A stretch of 64,000 nt of DNA from Frankia alni ACN14a. GTDB taxonomy: Bacteria; Actinomycetota; Actinomycetes; Frankiales; Frankiaceae. Position numbers and translations under genes: made by a program. Positions 58,232 to 64,000 of the stretch are shown in pieces (positions within the stretch are counted from its first letter, which is position 1; every line of letters starts with the position of its first letter). The notes under the pieces are model-generated. The model searched no databases. It worked only from the letters and a program-made list of their open reading frames with translations, and was not told where the DNA came from. The stretch covers positions 6,442,962 through 6,506,961 of the forward strand of contig NC_008278.1 of the NCBI RefSeq assembly GCF_000058485.1. The letters run 5' to 3'.

Positions 58232-59199
58232 CGTCAACCGGCAGAACCCCGACTCCGCCCCGCACGGCAGCCGGCCAGGACGCCCCCGCGGTGGACCCGG
58301 TGGCCGCCCTGAGCCAGCGGGGGGCGGCCCTGGACGAACATCCCGCCGAGCGAGGCCAGGAGGCGGACCTCGGTGCCGAGGTCGCGGCCCAGCCGGTGCC
58401 GACCGCCGAGCCCGAGCGCGAGAGCACCGAGCGCACCCACTCTCCCGACCGGGCGATGGCCCGGGCGCTGTTCGTGCGCCTGGCCGAGCTGCCCGAGGGT
58501 GACGCGGAGCGCGCCGCCATCCGTGACCAGCTGGTCCGGATGCATCTGCCGCTGGTGGAGTACCTCGCCCGTCGCTTTCGCAACCGTGGCGAGCCGCTCG
58601 ACGACCTCGTCCAGGTCGCCACGATCGGCCTGATCAAGTCGGTGGACCGGTTCGACCCGGAGCGCGGGGTGGAGTTCTCCACCTACGCCACCCCGACGAT
58701 CGTCGGCGAGATCAAGCGGCACTTCCGCGACAAGGGCTGGGCGATCCGGGTTCCCCGCCGTCTGCAGGAGCTCAAGCTCTCCCTGACGAAGGCGACGTCC
58801 GAGCTGTCCCAGACACTCGGCCGCTCCCCCACCGTCAGCGAGATCGCCCGGCACCTGCAGATGAGCGAGGAGGACGTCCTCGAGGGCCTCGAATCGGCCA
58901 ACGCCTACTCGGCGGTCTCCCTCGACGCGCCGGACTCCGGTGACGACGAGGCTCCCGCCGTGGCGGACACCCTCGGCGTCCAGGACGAGTCCCTGGAGGG
59001 CGTCGAGTACCGCGAGTCGCTCAAGCCGCTGCTGGAGAAGCTCCCGCCGCGGGAAAAGCGCATCCTGCTCCTGCGCTTCTTCGGCAACATGACCCAGTCG
59101 CAGATCGCCACCGAGCTCGGAATATCCCAGATGCACGTGTCCCGGCTGCTGGCCCGAACCCTGGCCCAGCTACGCCGCGGCCTGCTCGAGGACGGCTGA
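58228..59199 (+). CDS. RNA polymerase sigma factor, SigB/SigF family
   Basis: The 323-residue protein has a disordered N-terminal region of about 80 residues. It then has region 2 (HLPLVEYLARRFRNRGEPLDDLVQVATIGLIKSVDRFDPERGVEFSTYATPTIVGEIKRHFRDKGW), region 3 (RVPRRLQELKLSL...TVSEIARHLQMSEEDV) and region 4 (LPPREKRILLLRFFGNMTQSQIATELGISQMHVSRLLARTLAQLR). This is the group 3 general-stress/sporulation type, partnered with the preceding anti-sigma gene. Confidence 0.95.
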   Translation: MTSTGRTPTPPRTAAGQDAPAVDPVAALSQRGAALDEHPAERGQEADLGAEVAAQPVPTAEPERESTERTHSPDRAMARALFVRLAELPEGDAERAAIRDQLVRMHLPLVEYLARRFRNRGEPLDDLVQVATIGLIKSVDRFDPERGVEFSTYATPTIVGEIKRHFRDKGWAIRVPRRLQELKLSLTKATSELSQTLGRSPTVSEIARHLQMSEEDVLEGLESANAYSAVSLDAPDSGDDEAPAVADTLGVQDESLEGVEYRESLKPLLEKLPPREKRILLLRFFGNMTQSQIATELGISQMHVSRLLARTLAQLRRGLLEDG

Positions 59200-59382
59200 C
59201 CCTCCCGCCTCCGGCCACCTGGCCACCCCCGGCCGTCCGGCCGCCCCGCCGGGCCGTCCGGCCTTGCTCGGCGAACGTCCTGACCCGGCCACGCGCCGCC
59301 CCAGGACCGCCCTCATCACCCGAAGAACCCGCCACCCGCGCAAACCCGAACACCCGAACCCGAACACCCACCGGGCGCGGTC

Positions 59383-59916
59383 TCAGGGATGCCGCGGCCC
59401 GCGGGTGACCTGCCGGCCATCGCCGCGTCCGGCGTCCCCGCCCTCGTCCTGCCCCGCGTGGGTGGCGGGGCCGCGGGCGTCGGAGGCCGACGGACCGAAC
59501 CCGACCGAGGCCAGCAGGGCCACGATGATCACGAGCGGGACGACGAACAGCGGAATGCCGTAGCCGTAGTCGCCGGCCTGCACCAGGCCCCAGGCGACCG
59601 GCAGGCAGAGGATCTGCACGACGAGCGTCGGCGACCGGTAGGACGCCCCTCGCCGCAGCACTCCGGCCGCGAGCACGGCCACGCCCACGGCGCCGAGGAT
59701 CGCGAGCACCCCACCGGTCTCGGCGCGCCCCACGTCGTCGATGTCGGACCCGAACCCACGCAGCACCTGCAGGACGCCCAACGCCAGCAGGACGAGCGCC
59801 TCGGCGACGAGCAGGACGCTGGCCACCCAGGTCGTGACAGACGCGGTGCGCGCGGCCGCACGCAGTTCGTCGAACCGGCCGCCCGCCGGCTGCCCGGGAC
59901 GGCTCGTGGATCCCAT
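59383..59916 (-). CDS. Conserved membrane protein, unknown function
   Basis: The 177-residue protein has four hydrophobic segments (about 26-50, 69-88, 99-116, 121-144) and a hydrophilic C-terminus with Gly/Asp/Arg. ATG 59916 is chosen; the frame extends upstream through repetitive DNA, which is unlikely to be coding. It resembles small actinobacterial integral membrane proteins of unknown role. Confidence 0.7.
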   Translation of the reverse strand: MGSTSRPGQPAGGRFDELRAAARTASVTTWVASVLLVAEALVLLALGVLQVLRGFGSDIDDVGRAETGGVLAILGAVGVAVLAAGVLRRGASYRSPTLVVQILCLPVAWGLVQAGDYGYGIPLFVVPLVIIVALLASVGFGPSASDARGPATHAGQDEGGDAGRGDGRQVTRGPRHP

Positions 59917-60346
59917 GCCTGCGACACTACGTCTCCAAGGCCTCAGACCGGTCCCCCAAGGGCCCCAGAACGTTCTCCCGGGGCCCCAGACCGTCCTCCC
60001 AGGGACCCTGCAGACCGATCCTCCGAGGGCCCCCGGCCCCCAGACCGGTCTCCCACGACCCCAGGCTGTTCTCCCCCGGGCCCCGCCGGACCAGACTCTC
60101 CCGGGGAGCCGGTCCAGTCCCGCGATCTCGAAGTGGCGCGCCCTCCGCCCAGCTGGGCGCGTATGGGGGTCGCCGTCACCGTCACACGACTCCCCCGGGC
60201 GCCCGTTGCGGGCGATTCCTACCGATTCGAGGCGGGCGCGAGATCCGCGGAGCGCGACGGCGCCGACACCCGGGCCCCCCGGTTTCACCGATGTGAGAGT
60301 TTTCCCAGCCGCCGCCCGGGATGGGCGGGCGGACTACGGTAGAGGC
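59917..60346. repeat. Intergenic region (430 bp) with degenerate ~28-bp repeats
   Basis: From about 59944 to 60115 there are at least six imperfect copies of a unit like CCCCAGACCGGTCTCCCANGG, with spacing near 25-30 bases. No coding content is seen. The remainder leads into the lipid-kinase gene, with a short AT-richer stretch (TTTCACCGATGTGAGAGTTTTCC) near 60283-60305. Confidence 0.65.
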
Positions 60347-61459
60347 ATGCGAGGGCTGCTGGTCGTCAACCCCGTCGCCACCACCACAACGGAGCGTGTT
60401 CGTGACGTCCTCGCCAGCGCGCTCGCGGCGGACGTCGCGATGGAGACCGTGCTGACCAAAGGCCGCGGTCACGGGGTCGAGCTGGGGGCGCGAGCGGTCG
60501 AGCTCGGGGTCGATGTGGTGATCGCCCTGGGCGGGGACGGCACCGTCAACGAGATCACCAACGGGCTTCTGCAGAACGGCCCGGGCGACGACGGGCCGGC
60601 GCTCGCGGTGGTGCCGGGTGGTAGCACCAACGTGTTCGCTCGAGCGCTGGGTTATTCGGCGTCGCCGGTGGAGGCGACCGGTGAGCTGCTGAACGCGTTG
60701 CGCGAGGGGCGCAGCCGCCGGATCAGCATCGGTCGGGCCGAGTACGGCGACGTGAGTCGCTGGTTCACGTTCTGCTTCGGCATCGGGCTGGACGCGCGGG
60801 TGGTCGCGCGGGCCGAGGAGAAGCGGCACAAGGGGCGCCGCAACAGCGCCGGCCTGTTCCTGCGGACGGCGGCGGGTCAGGTGACCCGCGGCGCGGACCG
60901 GGGCGCCCCACCCATCGCCCTGGAGACGACCGCCGCCCACAGCCTTCCTACCGGCGACGGGCCCCTCACCGACGCCGCTCTCCCCACCGGCGCCGCTCCG
61001 CCTGCCGACGCCGGCCCCTTGACCGACGCCGGCCCGCCGAGCGACGCCGGCCCGCCGACCGACGCCGGCCTGCCGACCGACGCCGGGCAGGCCGCGGATG
61101 CGGCGGCGGCCGGGAGCACCGAGGAGCGCATCGCCCTCGGCATCGTCTGCAACACCCGCCCGTGGACCTACCTGAACTCCCGTCCCGTGCTGGCCTGCCC
61201 CGAGGCGTCGTTCGACACCGGGCTGGATCTGCTGGCGCTGCGCCGGGTGCGGCTGTCCAGCGTGCTGCGCACTGCCTCGCAGATCCTGGGAGACGGGCGC
61301 GGTCCGCGCGGGCGCAACGTCGTGCGCCGCCACGACGCGGCTGTGATCCGGTTCCTCGCGGATCACCCGCTGCCGCTACAGATGGACGGCGAGTACCTCG
61401 GCGAGTACCTCGACGTCACGCTCACCCACCACCCGCGGGCCCTGCGCGTCATCGCCTGA
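60347..61459 (+). CDS. Diacylglycerol kinase-family lipid kinase
   Basis: The 370-residue protein has the DAGK catalytic motif ALGGDGTVNEITNGLL (about 60-75), VVPGGSTNVFARALGYS and FCFGIGLDARVV, with a C-terminal QMDGEYLGE motif. It probably phosphorylates a lipid such as diacylglycerol in membrane turnover. Residues about 205-255 are an insertion of repeats (TDAGPPSDAG units; 15-18-bp tandem repeats) in a loop of the C-terminal domain. ATG 60347 has GGTAGAGG upstream. Confidence 0.9.
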   Translation: MRGLLVVNPVATTTTERVRDVLASALAADVAMETVLTKGRGHGVELGARAVELGVDVVIALGGDGTVNEITNGLLQNGPGDDGPALAVVPGGSTNVFARALGYSASPVEATGELLNALREGRSRRISIGRAEYGDVSRWFTFCFGIGLDARVVARAEEKRHKGRRNSAGLFLRTAAGQVTRGADRGAPPIALETTAAHSLPTGDGPLTDAALPTGAAPPADAGPLTDAGPPSDAGPPTDAGLPTDAGQAADAAAAGSTEERIALGIVCNTRPWTYLNSRPVLACPEASFDTGLDLLALRRVRLSSVLRTASQILGDGRGPRGRNVVRRHDAAVIRFLADHPLPLQMDGEYLGEYLDVTLTHHPRALRVIA

Positions 61460-61756
61460 TCCGGCAGGTGCCGCGAGACCGGATGGTCGAGGCCAACCGG
61501 ACGGGTACGGCCGAGGCCCGCACCTACGTCCGAGGCCCGCACCGCCGGACGGTCCGCTGCCCACGGCTCGGATTCCGGGCAGCCCGCGGCCGCCCGCCCG
61601 CCGCTGTGATCGATCGTGCACGGAATCGTGCCGAGGCTTCGGTACGGTCCGCGCCCGGAATGCCGTCCTTATCCCTCGGCGTGATGTGGCCGCATTCTGG
61701 CCTTGACTCCCGCCACGACGATCCAGGGTAGGGACGCGCGTCGTCGCCGTCTCGGC
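61460..61756. other. Intergenic region (297 bp)
   Basis: Between convergent lipid-kinase and phosphodiesterase genes I see no gene, no strong hairpin and no promoter. An AT-richer patch lies at about 61610-61700. Confidence 0.5.
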
Positions 61757-62635
61757 TCAGTGGTCCGGGGAGGCGCCCGAGGCCGGAGAGGCGCCCGAGG
61801 CCGGGGAGGCGCCCGAGGCCGGGGAGGCGCCCGAGGCCGGGGAGGCGCCCGAGGCCGGGGAGGCGCCGGGGGTGGGCGAGGTGTCCGGGGCAGGCGGGGC
61901 GGCCAGGGCTCGGCGGATCTCGACCGGGTCGTCGCAGATCGCCCCGTCGACCCCGGCGTCCCGCAACCGGCGCGCGGCGTCGACGGCGGTGACCGTCCAC
62001 GTCACCAGGCGCACGCCGGCCTGCCGGGCGCGGGCGCCCGCGTCCGGCGAGCCGAGCACGGCGCTGATGTGGGCGTGCAGCTCGGCGTGGCCCGCGGACC
62101 GCGCGTAGGCGAGGCCGCCGCTGACGGACATCCGCGGCATCGTCAGGAACGCCGTCGTGACCGCCAGTTCCGCATCGCGCAGGGCCTCGATGGCGAACCA
62201 GTCGAACGACGACACCGTGATGCCGCCGGCTCCTGCGTCGAGGTCGGCCACGGTGGGCCGTGGCCCCGTCCAGCCCCGGGCGCGCAGCCGCTCGGCGAGG
62301 GCCCGCGCCGTGCGCTCCCGGGGGGCGTCGAAGTCCGGCTGGCCGGGCTGGTTCTTGATCTCACAGATCAGCCGGCCGCGGCCGGCCCAGACGTCGAGGA
62401 TCTCGTCGAGCAGCGGGATCCCCCGGGCGCGCAGCGCCTCGGTGGGCTGCCGGACGATCGCCCGCCCGGCCGGCCTGGACAGCCGGGCGTCGTGCACGCA
62501 CACCAGGTCCCCGTCGGCGCTGCGGCGGACGTCGATCTCGACGCCGTCCGCGCCTGCTCGCAGCGCCGCATCCACCGCCTCGACCGTGTTCTCCGGGCCG
62601 GGGACCCTGCTACCGCGATGACCGAGAACCTCCAT
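61757..62635 (-). CDS. Glycerophosphodiester phosphodiesterase
   Basis: The 292-residue TIM-barrel protein has the GDPD catalytic set: LGHRGSRVPGPENT (His6, Arg7, Glu15), GADGVEIDVRRS and CVHDA (His48), then LICEIKNQPG and the C-terminal TWTV and GAICDDP motifs. It cleaves glycerophosphodiesters to glycerol-3-phosphate and an alcohol. The start is taken at ATG 62635, directly before the barrel. The last 40 residues are a GASPAS repeat from an 18-bp minisatellite (61767-61870). Confidence 0.93.
   Translation of the reverse strand: MEVLGHRGSRVPGPENTVEAVDAALRAGADGVEIDVRRSADGDLVCVHDARLSRPAGRAIVRQPTEALRARGIPLLDEILDVWAGRGRLICEIKNQPGQPDFDAPRERTARALAERLRARGWTGPRPTVADLDAGAGGITVSSFDWFAIEALRDAELAVTTAFLTMPRMSVSGGLAYARSAGHAELHAHISAVLGSPDAGARARQAGVRLVTWTVTAVDAARRLRDAGVDGAICDDPVEIRRALAAPPAPDTSPTPGASPASGASPASGASPASGASPASGASPASGASPDH
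61767..61870. repeat. 18-bp minisatellite inside the phosphodiesterase 3' end
   Basis: Five to six in-frame copies of an 18-base unit (GAGGCGCCCGAGGCCGGG) encode the C-terminal GASPAS repeat. The period is a multiple of three, so copy-number change keeps the frame. Confidence 0.9.
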
Positions 62636-63173
62636 GGGCCAACCCTGCCATCTCCGGCGGGCCGCGCGTGTCACGGCAGGCGGGGAGGACGCCGCCCAGC
62701 CGCGGCCGGAGTAACCCGGATGCGCGCAGACGAACATCGATGCCCAGATGGCATGACGCCGGCCACTTGATCGGGAAGAACCCGCCCTGCGCCGCGCGCA
62801 CCGGCCCGTCGGCAGCCGGGTCGTGCCACCGCATCCCCTGTCAACCAGGACTTCTGTGGCGCTTCAGCAACCGTCGGAGACGGTCGCACCCCGTGGCCCA
62901 TCTGTGTCCCTGCCGGACAAGTGCAGGCCAGGCAGGGTGTGAAGACGGTTGCAGGTTCTTGCGCCCCTGCCCGTTCCGGTGGGAGGGTGGCGAATGTCCG
63001 AGGTGGATGCACGTGCACCCGGGCTCACCGACAGCCAGGAACCCGCTCCACGGCCCGCCGACGGGGCCGAGCAGACAACCTGCTCATTTAATTTTCATCC
63101 GCGGCACAACCGTAGCGGCTCGCAAAGCGTCTCATGTGCAGTGTGGCCCGAGACGAGAGAGGGAGTTGGACGC
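62636..63173. promoter_or_regulatory. Region upstream of whiB1 (538 bp)
   Basis: No gene is supported here; the whiB frame stays open upstream to 62949, but codon use and content do not look coding. The whiB1 promoter and leader should lie in the right part. It contains AT-rich TTTAATTTTCATCC (about 63088-63101). No clear operator was found. Confidence 0.4.
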
Positions 63174-63422
63174 ATGGACTGGCGCCACAGAGCGCTCTGC
63201 CGTGACGAGGATCCCGAGCTCTTCTTCCCGATCGGTACTACCGGTCCGGCGGAACGCCAGGTCGAAGAGGCAAAGGCCGTTTGCGCGCGGTGCGCAGTCA
63301 CCAGTGACTGCCTCAACTGGGCACTGGACACCGGGCAGGACTCCGGTGTCTGGGGCGGGTTGAGCGAGGACGAACGCCGGGCGCTCAAGCGCCAGGTCCG
63401 TCTGCGGGTGCGAACCGCCTGA
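63174..63422 (+). CDS. whiB1: WhiB1/WblE-family iron-sulfur transcription regulator
   Basis: The 82-residue protein has the four Fe-S cysteines C9, C37, C40 and C46, then the G-V-W-G-G turn (58-62) and a basic C-terminus (RRALKRQVRLRVR) that binds DNA. The N-terminus MDWRHRALCRDEDPELFFPIG matches WhiB1/WblE closely. In mycobacteria this protein binds the major sigma factor and senses nitric oxide through its 4Fe-4S cluster. ATG 63174 has AGGGAG upstream. Confidence 0.95.
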   Translation: MDWRHRALCRDEDPELFFPIGTTGPAERQVEEAKAVCARCAVTSDCLNWALDTGQDSGVWGGLSEDERRALKRQVRLRVRTA

Positions 63423-63791
63423 GTGCACGACCCCCGGTGGCCCAGCGCCGAGGACCGGGGTGCTCCAAGGACGTGCCACGTCCGCATCACCACAACCACC
63501 CGCGGTAGATCCTGCCCGCCGTACCTCGCACCATCGGCGGACCACAGCGGTCCCCGCACGACGCCACGCCATGACCCGTGCTCAGGCACGGGGGTGGCTG
63601 GCAGCAGCATCGGCCGTTCTGTCCGCGCGTCCGCCGCAGCGATGCGGCGCGACGCGGACGGGGCGGCCGTAATGTTTTCGACCCCCGCCGCGGCCCCCGC
63701 GCGCCCCGCCTGCGGGCGCGGAACATCGCCGCACCGGCCGCGAGCGAGGGACACATGATGGGGGATACCCCCGCGCGCGCACCCTAAACAC
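63423..63791. other. Intergenic region (369 bp)
   Basis: Between convergent whiB1 and the histidine kinase gene there is no supported gene. No hairpin terminator with long arms was found. Confidence 0.5.
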
Positions 63792-64000
63792 TCAACTTTC
63801 AGAAAGTGGGATGGACAGGAGCGCCTCGGTGCCCCGCTCCGGGCCGGCCTGCAGCCGGATGGTGCCGTGCATCTCGCCGAGCACGAGCTGACGGACGATC
63901 TGCAGCCCCAGCCGGGGCGAGTGCTCGAGCTGGAAGTCCTCCGGCAGGCCGGCCCCGTCGTCGGCGACCACGACGTCCAGCCGGTCCACCGCACGCTGCA
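63792..64000 (-). CDS. Sensor histidine kinase, C-terminal ATPase part (cut by window edge)
   Basis: The last about 69 codons of a kinase enter from the right edge. VVVADDGAGLPEDF is the G1 box and SPRLGLQIVRQLV the G2-like box of the HATPase domain, followed by GTIRLQAGPERGTEALLSIPL and the end. The LGLQIV form suggests the HisKA_2/HWE-type family. The sensor and dimerisation parts are outside the window. Confidence 0.8.
   Translation of the reverse strand, partial: QRAVDRLDVVVADDGAGLPEDFQLEHSPRLGLQIVRQLVLGEMHGTIRLQAGPERGTEALLSIPLSES

Noticed and set aside
62949-63173. N-terminal extension of the WhiB protein to 157 residues
   Set aside because: The upstream residues have no family similarity, and ATG 63174 has a good ribosome-binding site and gives the normal WhiB1 length.

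Overview
The window is 64 kb of very GC-rich DNA, with G or C at almost every third codon position, many GTG starts and many 4-base stop/start overlaps. The gene content is actinobacterial: a WhiB1-type regulator, a Kgd-type 2-oxoglutarate decarboxylase, a SigB/F-type sigma factor, an F420-type LLM oxidoreductase, a DUF6104 protein, and the block argS-lysA-hom-thrC-thrB-rho-rpmE-prfA-prmC-tsaC in the order seen in mycobacteria. Repetitive Ala/Pro/Gly/Asp insertions inside housekeeping proteins and the mix of neighbours suggest a Frankia-like organism. That genus assignment is an inference.

Layout. 1-13.6 kb (minus strand): an orphan receiver protein, then argS, lysA, hom, thrC and thrB, with the aspartate-family genes joined by GTGA overlaps, then rho with an RNA-binding low-complexity arm, rpmE and the prfA-prmC-tsaC translation/tRNA-modification operon. 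13.6-15.3 kb: tRNA-Arg(CCG), three perfect-length 90-bp tandem repeats, one unrecognised ORF and a hairpin repeat that has a second copy near 3.0 kb. 15.3-16.2 kb: a DUF2127 membrane protein.

16.3-23.8 kb (plus): a compact Nit1C-type nitrilase cluster containing an amidohydrolase, an MSMEG_0572-family protein, a radical SAM enzyme, a GNAT-AIR synthase fusion, a nitrilase, a flavin monooxygenase-like enzyme and an MSMEG_0565-type glycosyltransferase. Most junctions overlap, an inverted repeat lies in front, and two tiny ORFs are stitched in by ATGA overlaps. In other bacteria this cluster is tied to nitrile/cyanide nitrogen assimilation.

24-27 kb: a BlaI/M56-peptidase signalling pair divergent from a DUF2231 membrane protein, with BlaI-like operators between them, then an LLM oxidoreductase. 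27-30.4 kb: two genes, a TPR regulator and a GGDEF-EAL protein, that both appear to have lost their 5' ends at a shared junction near 27,570, followed by aat. 30.4-33.2 kb: a KAPA-synthase-like PLP enzyme and a divergent methyltransferase.

33.3-42.4 kb: two large divergent SF1 helicases, a PHP-Zn-UvrD fusion and a Upf1-like helicase with a C-terminal Vsr/MTES_1575-like nuclease domain. They share a short promoter region with a palindrome and make a candidate repair or defence module. 42.4-53 kb: acetamidase/formamidase, thiL, kgd, a DUF6104 protein, an alcohol dehydrogenase-like oxidoreductase, a small zinc-finger protein and malic enzyme. 53-56 kb: a polar amino-acid ABC transporter (lipoprotein, permease, ATPase). 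56-64 kb: an RmlC-like epimerase with GNAT, an RsbW-like anti-sigma factor with a SigB/F-type sigma factor, a membrane protein, a DAG-kinase-like lipid kinase, a glycerophosphodiester phosphodiesterase, whiB1 and the end of a sensor histidine kinase cut by the window edge.
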